From: Gnetum montanum
Taxonomy: Eukaryota; Streptophyta; Gnetopsida; Gnetales; Gnetaceae
Assembly (NCBI GenBank): GCA_015680685.1
Contig: MNCI01010013.1
Span: 24,402-51,611 of the forward strand
Reading direction: 5' to 3'
Length of the DNA: 27,210 nt
Part shown: in pieces, positions 1 to 9,098 of the stretch
How positions within the stretch are numbered: the first letter of the stretch is position 1
Layout: the number at the start of each line of letters is the position of its first letter
Position numbers and translations under genes: made by a program
Notes under the pieces: model-generated
The model's input: only the letters and a program-made list of their open reading frames with translations
Databases searched by the model: none
Told to the model about the DNA's origin: nothing

Positions 1-2141
1 GGAACTGCTGGTTCGTTAGGCAGAGCTAAGGAAGGGTCCTTCAGCAGTTCACAGTGGCGTCTGTGACGCTTTAGGGCTTCCTCGGACACCTTCTTAGGTT
101 GAATGTGTCCTGCCGCTAACAGTTGTTTCAGCAGTTCAGAATACTTCACAGGTAAAGCCGCATATTTTGAACGATCTTTACGCTCAAAATTTGGCTTTGG
201 CTGAGGGGAACCTTCAGGGGCAGCTGTGGTTTGGCTGGTGCCGGCACCAGCCGTGGCCTCAGGGGGTGCTATTGTGGGCGCCTTCTTGTTCTTGTTTTTT
301 GCATTTTCAGTCAGCGCAGCTACTGTTGTTGTCGCTGCCTTGCCTTTGTCTTTGGCTTTGTTGTGTGCGTTTTTGTAGGCGACATATGCTGGGTCTTTGC
401 TGGCCTCCACAGCATCTTGGATGCTTCGGAACTGGGTGAAGGCCTGATGTATATTGCCGGGGGAAAGATAATACAGCTTAGACTTAATAAAGTCGTTAAC
501 TGCTCCCTTGAATATAGCCAGTAGATGGGAGTCCGCGATCGGCTCATGGATCTCATTCAAGGTAGCATTCCAACGCTGTATAAACTTTTGGACTGGCTCG
601 AGCGGGTCTTGTTTCACCCCCATAAGCTATTCCAACGTGACTTCCAGCTTCAGGTTGTATTTGAAACGGGTCACAAATTGAGTCAGCAGCTCTTCCAAGG
701 TTGAAATGGAAGAGCGTGGGAGAGCTCTGTACCAGTCTAAAGCCTTCCCGGTTAGTGACATCGCGAAGACTCGGATTAAAGTGTGCGACCACTGTTGTAA
801 CAATAAAGACTCAGACCTGAAGGTGGCTAGATGGGTTTTGGGATCCCCCTCTCCATTATACTTGGTAAAATGAGGGAGGGACATCCCTGGTGGCAACGAC
901 AGCACGGGGACCGCTGGATTGATCGGGTCATCCTGATAGAAGTCCATAATCTGAATGGTATCAGATCCAGCGGTCTTGAGGCGTCGAACCTCCTCGGTAA
1001 GCGTCTGGATAAGCTAGAAAGCTTGGTCTAGACCTGTTAACGGAGGTGTCTGTGCAGTAGGCACAGGAGGTTGGACCAGGAGGGCAGCACCAGAAAACGA
1101 AAACAACGGAAGAGGCTGGCTGGCTGCTGGCTGGGCGGGGATCCCTACAGGTGGAGGGGCCTGTGAAGACCACCACCTACTGGTTTGGGCAAAGGGGTTG
1201 GCAGTTGCTTGCTACACAAAATAGGGATAGGTATACCGCTGGATCCTCTATGGAGCCTGCGCCGCAGGTGCAAATGGAGGCTGCACGCCATACACCACAG
1301 ACTGAGCATGTTGCATCGTTGGGTTGGCCCACTGACCTGCGGCAGGCTGCTGGATGTATGTTTGTGGCTGAGTGTTCGCGGGTATCTGTTGAGTTTGCGG
1401 ATGTGGAAGCGGCATGGTCTAAGCCGGGTGTGTTACAGATACGTTATGGGGTTGTATCTGCGGGATGAAATGGGACGCGGTGGTCGCCGGGATCATCGTT
1501 GGGATACTAAGTACCCGTGGCGATGGAACCACCCCCGCGTTATGGTGCTGTATTTGTGATTGCAACCCAGACGGCTGCGCGTTGACCTGCGGAAGGATAG
1601 GGATTTGCGTCTGCGCGGTCGCGGTTGGGTCAAGAAAGGCTGCCTCTTCGTCGAAAGGGAACGACGGATTTATGTGGGTGTGGGGCGTCAGAGTATGGAA
1701 CGAATGTTCAGACAGAGCTGCGAATTCATCCTCTGCCTCTTCCCCATGCTGGGGCTCCACCACAGGTTGTGAAGTCTGGCCTCTGGCCATGACCAACTAT
1801 GCAATGAGTTCGTGTTGGTGTTCGGTCAAGGGGATTATGTCGTAGGTTGTCGGCTTAAAATCATAGCCCCCTCGGTGGAGCACCTCAAAGTTTCGCTTTG
1901 CCTCCAGCTCGGCTCGGCTAAGAGCCAGCCTCGTCTGGATCTTGACGTATATGAAATTGTATTCTTCAGGGGTTATAACCGTGAAGATAGGCTCTTTCCC
2001 CTGAAGCCTTAACGAACGGCGCAATGGTCCCTGAGGCCCCGTTGCGCCAGGAGCTGGTCCTGTGGCTGCTGTAGGATTGATAGGTGCGATACCCAGATCA
2101 GTGGCGACCATGGCGGTTGTGTTTGAGTAAAAGGAATCCAT
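1..2141 (-). pseudogene. Tat-like Ty3/gypsy gag (element 1), decayed, runs off left edge
   Basis: One minus-strand frame stays aligned from an ATG at 2141 to the window edge (about 714 codons). It is broken by six stops, all TAG, with low ends at 1797, 1419, 1248, 1212, 1014 and 627, and no frameshift was found. The first ~400 residues are rich in Gln, Pro and Ala and look disordered. A short coiled segment (IQTLTEEVRRLK) precedes a Retrotrans_gag-type domain at about residues 420-560, with motifs YNGEGDPKTHLATF, ALDWYRALP and FVTRFKYN. The tail (1-400) is Lys/Ala/Thr-rich and ends in a basic segment. Gag would form the cytoplasmic virus-like particle. I chose the ATG at 2141 over the upstream in-frame one at 2237 because the stretch between them aligns with the noncoding leader of element 3. 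Protease and pol would lie off the left edge. The family call rests on the gag domain style. Confidence 0.85.
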
Positions 2142-2545
2142 TGATCGATGAAATCGAGAGTAACTGGTAATCGGATCTAAAAGAAGATGGCTGGCAACAA
2201 AAAGCACAAAAAGGCTTTCTACCCTGTAGGATTTCAAAGAAACCGTCCTTGCGACCGATCTATACCACGCGATGGACCGTAGACTTCCTTAGAGGTATTA
2301 CGTCTATGGTTTTAGGGTATGGATCACTACCAGGGCTATCTGAAATATCTGGATCGAATGTTCAAGCCCTCCTTCTAGGGCCAGAAAACTGTAGCGATAG
2401 AAAACATCGGCAGCTGGAAATACCGACCGAGATTCCGCGTATACAATTTTAACCACGGACCCGCGCAAGGGCTATGTTGGAAAAACAAATCCGCGGCGCC
2501 CTGAACGGTCTTTTTGATCAGACACGGACTTACGGGTCAGTAAAA
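2142..2545 (-). other. 5' untranslated leader of element 1
   Basis: This minus-strand stretch lies between the LTR-like region and gag. Much of it aligns by eye with the leader of element 3 at about 9676-10015 on the plus strand. Shared blocks include CCGTTCAGGGC (near 2495-2510), GTTTTCTGGC followed by CTAGAAGGAGGGC (near 2370-2395), and GTGGTRTAGATYGGTCGC with the following ~45 nt up to AAAGCC (near 2215-2275). No canonical plant primer-binding site (initiator Met, Asp or Lys type) was recognised, so the LTR/leader boundary is approximate. Confidence 0.6.
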
Positions 2546-2978
2546 CAATGAAAATTACATAAAAAGAAAGTGATCTGGTTCGAGGAGTCGTAAAACGAGG
2601 GGAAAACGATGTAGACGGATTGCAACGGTGATAATGCTAAACACGATAAAAGGAGGCTGACATAAGAGAAGCACGTAGCTTCAAGATTGCGCTTTGACTT
2701 AAAGATGTGTATTTTGCATGAGAAATTACACTGGGGAATCCCCGATTACAGGATATGAAACAAGCACAAAACAACAAGAAAAACGGTCTAAACAGAAGTC
2801 CGATCTACCTCGTGGGCTAAAGCTGAGATGCAAGGCAGGCCAAGCTTTGACATCTACTGATCAATTGTTTCTGATTGATAGAGTCTCTCCAGCAGAATGA
2901 TTACTCCTGTCACCGGTGCTTAAAACGAACTGTACTCTGCTTCGACTATAAGGTGATAATGTCAACGATTGCCAAAGC

Positions 2979-3034
2979 GCTGCTCTCTATATCTCTGCTC
3001 CAAAGTGCTGCTCTCTATATCTCTGCTCCAAAGT
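2979..3034. repeat. 28-bp direct repeat, two copies
   Basis: A 28-bp unit beginning GCTGCTCTCTATATCTCTGC starts at 2979 and again at 3007 with no mismatch seen. It lies in the presumed R/U5 part of the element 1 LTR. Confidence 0.85.
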
Positions 3035-3109
3035 GCTAAGTGCTCTGGTACTTAGAAATATGCTTCTACTTCTCTGATTTGCCAACCTTTGTATCTTTGT
3101 CAACTGAGG

Positions 3110-3117
3110 TATTTATA
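3110..3117 (-). promoter_or_regulatory. TATA box of element 1 LTR
   Basis: The minus strand reads CCTATAAATACCTCAG. The same octamer TATAAATA occurs in the other three LTR promoters (9081, 19743 and 27013), and element 3 also shares the flanking CCTATAAATACC. Transcription would start roughly 30 nt downstream, near 3080, and proceed toward gag. Confidence 0.6.
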
Positions 3118-3214
3118 GGCTGCTACGCTTCGTGGAAAAGGCGCAACCTTGATGACGTGGGTCAGGGATATTTCGGGTCCCGTTGACTTGATCATTTTAA
3201 GTCAGACTGTGACT

Positions 3215-3246
3215 ACGCACAACACGCTCATTTGCGTGTTGTGCGT
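3215..3246. repeat. Perfect 13-bp inverted repeat upstream of the element 1 TATA box
   Basis: Arms ACGCACAACACGC (3215-3227) and GCGTGTTGTGCGT (3234-3246) are exact reverse complements around a 6-nt loop. The centre is about 115 bp upstream (minus strand) of the TATA box. A second, looser hairpin with arms TTACACTCAT / ATGAGCGTAA lies at about 3296-3333. Confidence 0.85.
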
Positions 3247-3371
3247 GTAAAGAGCAGGTACATGCTGAGCATGCTTCAATTGCTTTCAGGCTGTATTACA
3301 CTCATTCGCGTTGTATTGCGTGTATGAGCGTAATCCGATATAAGCAAAAATAGGCTCAAAATTGTTTTACG

Positions 3372-3616
3372 CTCACTACGCAGCTGCGCGTGATGAAGCG
3401 TAAATAATGTACAATTTACACTCACTACGCAGCTGCGCGTGATGAAGCGTAAATAATGTATAACTTACGCTTACTACGCAACTGCGCGTGATGAACCGTA
3501 AATAATGTATAATTTACGCTCACTACGCAGCTGCGCGTGATGAAGCGTAAATAATGTGCAATTTACGCTCACTACGCAGCTGCGCGTGATGAAGCGTAAA
3601 TAATGCCTAGCTTTAA
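3372..3616. repeat. 49-bp tandem array, five copies, each a potential hairpin
   Basis: Units start at 3372, 3421, 3470, 3519 and 3568, an exact 49-bp period with only a few substitutions between copies. Each holds CGCAGCTGCG (a perfect 10-bp palindrome, CGCAACTGCG in the third copy) flanked by TTACGCT / AGCGTAA arms, so each unit can fold into an imperfect stem. Degenerate relatives lie on both sides (3215-3333 and 3738-3775). The open frame that crosses the array on the minus strand is a by-product of the periodicity. Confidence 0.9.
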
Positions 3617-3861
3617 TGATGACATACACAATGGTACGCACCGCCGCGTAACAAGCGTAAAGACAAGTCATTCATGCACCGCGAGAAAAAGTGTCGAACT
3701 GTTGTGCTTCTCTGGTCTTTAACTATTTTGGAGCTTAGTACGCTCATTACGCTGCCGTGTGTAACAGAGCGTAAACTTGTCCTTGAACAAAACTGATGCG
3801 CGCTCTCGCTTAAATTGCGAATCTTTGCCTAAGGCCGACTCGTAATTTTCACGGTGTTTCA

Positions 3862-4120
3862 ATGGGTATTATGTTCAACAATCCTTATCTTCATGTAACT
3901 CTTCTAGTCACATTTCTACTTTCCAACCTTACTACTACCCTCTTGATGCTTATTGAACTNTTTAGTGACTACATCTTAGAAACCCTGAACGATTATGTGG
4001 ATGACATAGCGATGAAATCTAAGGAAGCCGTTGATCATTCCAACGATCTAGGTGTAGTCCTCAAGTGTTTTTAGATGAATGATTTATGCCTCAATCCTGA
4101 AAAGTTTCTTAGAGGTGAGA
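3862..4120 (+). pseudogene. Reverse transcriptase fragment (palm, YVDD) of element 2
   Basis: The fragment carries YVDD at 3994-4005, the metal-binding catalytic motif of RT, in the context DYVDDIAMKSKEAVDHSNDL, typical of Ty3/gypsy RT. The preceding motifs (LPQG/MPFGL region, fingers) are not readable. An N at 3960 hides one residue, an in-frame TAG follows at about 4072, and a frameshift near 4110 leads to the thumb section. It is non-functional. The identification is firm because the next ~2 kb continue with the expected downstream domains. Confidence 0.8.
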
Positions 4121-4744
4121 ACTGGATGCATGTTAGGGTTTGTAGTATTAAAGGCTAGAATATGAGTGGACCCTAACAAAGTCAAGGCCATCGTTAACCT
4201 AGCCCCACCTACAAATCTTAAGGAATTGTGTGGGTTACAAGATAGAGTACAATTCATCAGAAGGTTTATAGCAAAATTGACTAACAAGTTACACCCCATG
4301 CAACATCTACTGAAGAAAGGGGTTAACTTTGAGTGGATACCACAGTGCCAACAAGCCTTTGATGATAGGAAGAAAGACCTTATGCACCTCCCAATTACTT
4401 ACCCACCACAGAGGGATAAGCCTTTCTTCATCTACCTTGTCACTTCAAACACATCTATCGTGGCACTGTTATGTTAGAAACGAGATGATAGTTCTAAGAT
4501 ACCAGTGTACTACCTAAGTCATGCATTGATAGCATATGAAGTGAAATACAACGAGGTGGAGAGAAACTACCTTGCTTTAGTGTTTGCATTGAATAAGTGG
4601 AGACACTATCTGTTTCGTAGCAAGATTAACATTATTTGCAAGAGTAACATACTTCGGGCTATCATGAACAATCTGTATGAAAGCAGTAGGATAGCCTGGT
4701 GGAAAGTAATAACAGCAGAATTCGATTTGCATTATGTGAGCTAA
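4110..4744 (+). pseudogene. RT thumb and RNase H of element 2
   Basis: After VDPNKVKAI come the connection/thumb (LKELCGLQDRVQFIRRFI) and the gypsy RNase H (PFFIYLVTSNTS, VYYLSHAL, YNEVERNYLALVFALNKWRHYL). Gypsy RNase H would degrade the RNA template during reverse transcription. There is a TGA just before VDPNK, a TAG at 4475 where relatives often carry Gln, and a TAA at 4742. The usual catalytic Asp of the first strand motif (Y-x-x-D/TSD type) reads Asn (TSN), so the enzyme is probably damaged as well as truncated. Confidence 0.8.
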
Positions 4745-5260
4745 TCGTCGATGAAAGGTCAAGCCATAGCGATGCAACTTACGACCTCACTCGTCGATGA
4801 CCAGGCGATCATAGATCTCGAATTTCCAGATGAGCATGTTAGTACTATCAACGCCATCCCATCGCATCTTGAAGCTACTTTGCATTTTGACAGTGCCTCA
4901 ACCATGGAAGGGGGTAGTGCAATTGCTGTCATTACGTTCCCCTCTGAGGAAATGCATCATTTCGCTTATTGTTTTGCATTCCCTTGTACAAACGACATGG
5001 TAGAGTACAAGGGGTTACTCAAGGGCCTCTTAGCTGCCCAAGCATTAAGCATGCAACACCTGGCGATTCGCAGAGATTCACAACTAGTTGTGAATCAAAT
5101 CACCGAGGTCTATGCCTGCAAGGCTACACACCTGCAACCCTACTGCAACTTAGCAAAAAGCCTACTCAAACAGTTTGCAACGGCGGATGCGTAACACATG
5201 CCACATAATGAAAACACCGTAGTAGACACCTTGGCCACCTTAGCGTTAAATATTCCATCA
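4745..5260 (+). pseudogene. Additional (archaeal-type) RNase H of element 2
   Basis: This section continues in the same frame after a TAA. It contains HFDSAS (first catalytic Asp), FPCTNDMVEYKGLLKG (Glu in MVEYKG), RRDSQLVVNQ (third acidic residue) and ends with HMPHNENTVVDTLATLAL, the tether motif known from Tat elements (usually ending ADALA). A TAA at 5192 interrupts it just before that tether. This second RNase H sits between the gypsy RNase H and the integrase and is the diagnostic feature placing element 2 in the Tat branch. The recognisable acidic residues are preserved here, unlike in the integrase. Confidence 0.85.
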
Positions 5261-6602
5261 CACCTGTGTGCAAATTTTCCAACCTCGATTACCAAGTGTA
5301 CTGAGCCTATCACTTAGACGATACACATAGCCTCTGTTAGTGCTACGAATACCCAAGAGTGGTATGCTAACATTAAAGCCTACTTGCAACATGGAGAGCT
5401 CCCAAGTGGATTGACATCTACCTAGAGAGATGCGATTCATAAGCATGCTTGACAATATGTGCTCATGGGAGATAATGCTCTGTGCAAACGCTCTTATGAC
5501 AAGATATTGCTGGCATGCGTAAATGAGGAGCAAGAGCTGAAGGTGATTAATAAAGTACACGAGGGACTGTGTGGTGGACACATAGCACCTAGGGCTATGG
5601 CCACAAAAATTATACATCTAGGATATTACTGGCCTCACATGGAGCGTGATTGCCTGGCCAAAGTTAAGATGTTTGATACGTGCCAACGATACGCAAATCT
5701 CATACATGTTTCACCTACAGAGCTGCATCCAACGTAGATCACATGGCCTTTCCAGCGATGGGGACTAGACCTCATAAGGCTTATCATGCCTAAGTCCTCC
5801 ACAGGGCATAACTTCATCATCACTGCCACTGAGTATTTTACTAAGTGGGTGGAGGTTATCCCCTTGAGGAAGACTACATCTCAGCAGGTTTTCCACTTCA
5901 TCTTGGGCAACATTGTGATAAGGTTTAGACTTCCCATGACTATTGTGACCGATAATGGGCCATAGTTTAGTAGTGTAGAAACCTAAACCTTTTGCAGCAA
6001 TCTTAGCATCAAACAATTGTTCTCCTCATCATATTACTTGCAGGTGAACAGACAAGCAAAGGCTACAAATAAGTCCATCATCAACTTGCTAAAGAAAATG
6101 CTTAACAATAGTAAGAGGCGATGGCATGAGCAAGTCCTCTATGTGCTATGGGCTTATAGGACGACAGGCAGGATTACGACAAGTAAGACACATTATAGTA
6201 TTGTTTATGGATCTGAAGCATTGTTACCTCTTGAGTTGCAGGTGCCATCACTCTAGATGATCCTATCAAATGTCGTGAGTGAAGCTGAAAACAATGAAGT
6301 CGAGGATCATCGACCTCGACTCAATAGAGGAGGAGCATGCGTAAACATTGGGTCGCATAGAGCATTATCAGAACAATAAATGGAAAAAACATCATGCAAA
6401 TCCACATCAATGGCCAATACAGAAAGGAGACCTCATTCTCAAGGCTATCCATGAGCATATGAAAAAATTCTCAACATACTAGGAAGGTCCATACATGGTC
6501 ACAAAAGCCTTTGGGAATGGGGCCTTCAAGCTGGTAGACATGGACAGCAACGAGTTTGCAAATCTGGTGAATCATTCATACCTCAAGCTATACTACATCT
6601 AA
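5261..6602 (+). pseudogene. Integrase of element 2 with GPY/F tail; catalytic Glu lost
   Basis: A zinc-binding HHCC segment (VHEGLCGGHIAPRAM ... CQRY) is followed by the catalytic core. The first Asp is in WGLDLI (5768-5770) and the second in TDNGP (5951-5953). The third acidic position (6059-6061) reads AAG, Lys. The 36-codon step from second Asp to this position matches the D,D35E rule, so the residue assignment is firm. Integrase would insert the cDNA into host DNA; this copy could not. Stops lie at 5315, 5423, 5450, 5735, 5963, 5984 and 6254, and a frameshift near 6310 leads to a GPY/F-type tail (EGPYMVTKAFGNGAFKLVD) ending at the stop near 6600. Confidence 0.85.
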
Positions 6603-6619
6603 AGCATGAACATGATAAG

Positions 6620-6905
6620 CTCATCCGCTACAACGTAAAACTAGCAAAGCTTGTCTGCGACAATGTAAAACTAGCAAAGCTCGTCTACTATGACATAAAA
6701 CTGGCAAAGCAGTTCGCTATGACTATAAACTAGCACAGACGGTCTGCCATGATGTTAAACTAGCACAGACGATTTTCTAGGACCTTAAATTAGCTCATCC
6801 ACCATCCGCTACGATGATAAACTAGCACAACGGTCTGCTGGGACCTTAAACTAGTACAGGGACTATCTACTATGACGTTAAACTAGCACACATGGTCTAG
6901 CATCT
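6620..6905 (+). repeat. 30-bp tandem repeat, nine diverged copies, 3' of integrase
   Basis: The core TAAACTAGCA recurs with CTAGCA-type anchors at 6641, 6671, 6701, 6730, 6760, 6790, 6822, 6851 and 6882, steps of 29-32 bp. The rest of the unit reads like CACAGACGGTCTGCNATGA. Copies differ at many positions. Short tandem arrays between integrase and 3' LTR are known in Tat elements and can seed satellites (established for several plant Tat families). Here the array directly follows the pol stop. Confidence 0.85.
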
Positions 6906-7425
6906 CATAGCTGAATTGATAATGCTTTCCTTAGGTAGGGATTCCTGAGCATCCACATTCATAGTAACTCCTAGCCTCCTCGGTGCCAGCTGCTCCACAC
7001 TGATGTTGCCAAGGCCATTGTTGGCCTTTCTGGTTTGGACGTTGCATGCCTCAACAACAAGGTCCAAAGCTCTAGCAGCATCCATAGCAAGAAAGACATT
7101 TGCCTTCATTTTGCATCATGGTTGTTTCTCCTAGTTTTCTTTCTATTGTGTTTGTAGGGTGCGTACTAGAGGGGCGTTGATTAGAGGTGCGTTTCTCCAT
7201 GGCGGTAGGATGCTACATCGCTGCAAGTTGATCATCTTGATTAGCTTGGCTACTTCAGAGTGGACATCTTGTCCTCCCCTTTAAGATCATTTACCTCATT
7301 CCTTACATCCATAATTCCACTCTCTCCCCTCTTTTACAAGCTTTTCTCAATGCTTTTCAATCCCTTCCATATGCTCAACCACAAACTCCATGATGCACGT
7401 AACATAGCTTGTCGCATGGGAAGCA
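6897..7425 (-). pseudogene. Antisense coiled-coil ORF remnant (possible gag-like or Tat antisense ORF)
   Basis: Read on the minus strand from about 7395 there are pieces FVVEHMEGIEKH, EKLVKEGREWN, DVRNEVNDLKGE and SEVAKLIKMINLQR in shifting frames. They are followed by an open stretch 7109-6897 that includes DAARALDLVVEACNVQTRKAN. The heptad-like charged pattern resembles the coiled N-terminus of some plant retrotransposon gags. Tat elements are also known to carry extra antisense ORFs between integrase and 3' LTR, which is exactly this position. I do not recognise a specific family, and several frameshifts and stops are needed, so this is a weak call. Confidence 0.3.
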
Positions 7426-8200
7426 TCTATAGGTAGGTTAAAGCCCCATGTGGATGTAACACAACTCATCCTAGGAAAGAAACATCTATCCTGCAACAAG
7501 GTTGTTTGCAAATGTAAACGGTAAAACTAAAAAAAGGAAAAAGCGTAAAAGAGAAAAAGCTCACGTGCAACAAGAAAAAACGTGCCTAAAACAAATGGCA
7601 CATAAGCTGTTTCGCAATCACCCTCTCTAAGCACTTCGATGAGAGGTCGAAGGTCAACAAAAGCAAAGATGACCATGTGAACAACTCCCTCAAAAGCACT
7701 CTGACGAGGGGTTATGCTAAGTTTCATCTTTACCATTTTCTTTAAGCTCCTTCCTCCCCGCTTAACCCTTTCCTTTTCCACACATAACCAATGTAGCACT
7801 CTCAAGCATAGCTAAGCAACATCTTGCCGATCACTGAAGAGCAATGTTAGCATTTTATCTTTCATGGTGTTTCATATTCTTTGTCAGCGTCTCTCAAGTC
7901 TATCCTCCAGACATCGACAAAGAGGGTCTAATGAAATACCCTAAATTTTCAAGGCATTCTTGCTTCACTAGGTCCTTAGAATTTAGGCATTGTCATGGAA
8001 GTTTGGTAGGAAATGAATGCTCTGAGTACAAAATTTCTAGTTTGGCAAGTTTTCTACACCCAGTATTGACAAGCCCAATAGACTCTCCAGGTTGCCCCCT
8101 TGGGTAGTTCATCCAACTGATAGTCTACTCAGAAGTAATGCATGGGGTTGTCAGCTATGCTCAGGATACGCAAAACAATTTGGAAAGTTTTCTAGTCAAG
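7426..8200. other. Unassigned spacer between elements 2 and 3
   Basis: No supportable gene was found. There is a purine-rich tract on the plus strand at about 7528-7561. The open frames at 7527-7805 (minus) and 7844-8107 (plus) show no recognisable motif. The 3' LTR of element 2 and the start of the next LTR should lie near here, but I could not place either boundary. Confidence 0.5.
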
Positions 8201-8206
8201 AATTTT

Positions 8207-8900
8207 GCTACACTATGCTACATTATGTAGTATAGCAAGCCTTGGGAGACAGTTCTTAAGGAAATCAATTGTGAACTGTTGCAAGACAAAGTGCTACGCT
8301 GTGCTATGCTATGCAGCATAGCAAAAGCAAGACAGAAAGGCCTGGCTTACTTAGTGATTTCAATTGCACTCAGCAAGCACCTCTGACCTTCAAAACCAGT
8401 TTCTTCACTTAACTTCCAAGTCCTTTGGCAAAGCTCCCCTTACTAGAAAAGTAGTAGATTAACCAAAAAGCAAGCTAGGTTGGCTGCTATGCTATACTAT
8501 GCTACGTAGTGTAGCACAGCGTAGCAATGATGTAAGAACGATAAAAGGCATCTCGAAATGCAGGATCAGCAAGTTTAAAGGCTTCACATCACACAAAACA
8601 AAAGTTGTAGATTGTCAGCATGATCATCAAACAAAAGTCTACAACTTAAGTGCAAATCATAGTTAAGACCAGCTACTATGCTATGCTGCACTACATAGTG
8701 TAGCAAACATGTAGGACCAACCAATACACTTCAAAGGCTTCCAGCACCTACAATTAACTCCAATGCAAATTTTTTCTTTGAACTAGTGGCTATACTACAT
8801 AGTGTAGCACAGTGATACAAGTAGCCACGCTACGCTAACAGGCTACGTTTCACAACGCATAATAGTGTAGTAGGAGGCTATGCTACATCAGCATGCTTCA
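8207..8900. repeat. Family of GCTAYRC...GYRTAGC palindromes in U3 of element 3
   Basis: At least five inverted repeats built on GCTATGC/GCTACAC words lie at 8207-8236, 8293-8322, 8486-8525, 8672-8704 and 8788-8812, with looser copies at 8820-8886. In the 8486-8525 copy, 20-nt arms meet at CTAC|GTAG and differ only by transitions, so an RNA hairpin would pair throughout if G-U pairs are allowed. A separate perfect 10-bp pair, AAGTTGTAGA (8602-8611) / TCTACAACTT (8638-8647), lies between two of them. Confidence 0.8.
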
Positions 8901-9080
8901 CTCTGTGTCTACATCGTTGGCACACTTGATCCCAGCATCTCTAGTTTCGACAGCATGATTGCAACGTGGTCGGCTTGTCAATCAATCAGCTTTGCATGTT
9001 CATGTAGCATGGACATGTCAACACCTTGTGGGTCCAGGACATGTGGTGTCCAAACCACATTTCTCATGTGCTCCTAGCCC

Positions 9081-9088
9081 TATAAATA
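9081..9088 (+). promoter_or_regulatory. TATA box of element 3 LTR
   Basis: CCCTATAAATACCCC matches the element 1 promoter (CCTATAAATACC) and the TATAAATA of LTR-A and LTR-B. The expected start of transcription is near 9113. Confidence 0.65.
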
Positions 9089-9098
9089 CCCCAATGAG

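Larger units (their letters stand above)
2546..3840 (-). mobile_element. LTR-like promoter region of element 1 (boundaries approximate)
   Basis: Read on the minus strand, this region has the order expected of a long terminal repeat upstream of gag: a repeat-rich U3 (3840-3120), a TATA box (3110-3117), then R/U5 down to the leader. The U3 holds inverted repeats and a 49-bp tandem array; R/U5 holds a 28-bp duplication. Exact ends and target-site duplication were not found. The right edge is only bracketed by the start of the pol remnant of element 2. The second LTR would lie off the left edge, so LTR identity cannot be confirmed here. Confidence 0.55.
3850..6602 (+). mobile_element. Element 2: 5'-truncated Tat-type Ty3/gypsy pol
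   Basis: The order of domains is RT (C-terminal part only), RNase H, additional RNase H, integrase and GPY/F. An archaeal-type extra RNase H between RNase H and integrase marks the Tat branch of plant OTA elements. Gag, protease and the N-terminal half of RT are missing, and the break falls next to the outer edge of element 1's LTR-like region, which points in the opposite direction. The pol sections are described separately. From 4166 to about 6310 the frame is constant despite ten stops, counting the last at 6254. Confidence 0.85.

Noticed and set aside
167-524. Plus-strand Cys/Leu-rich open frames
   Set aside because: They are the complement of the gag coding strand, which reads through the region as Lys/Ala-rich gag.
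3372-3616. Regular 49-bp repeats as a CRISPR array
   Set aside because: Units abut with no unique spacers, and the context is a plant retroelement.
3474-3671. Minus-strand open frame over the 49-bp array
   Set aside because: It exists only because the repeat unit has no stop in that frame; the peptide is itself a tandem repeat with no motif.
7527-8107. Open frames on both strands in the spacer before the element 3 LTR
   Set aside because: No recognisable motif, unlike composition to known element proteins, and length within what this base composition gives by chance.
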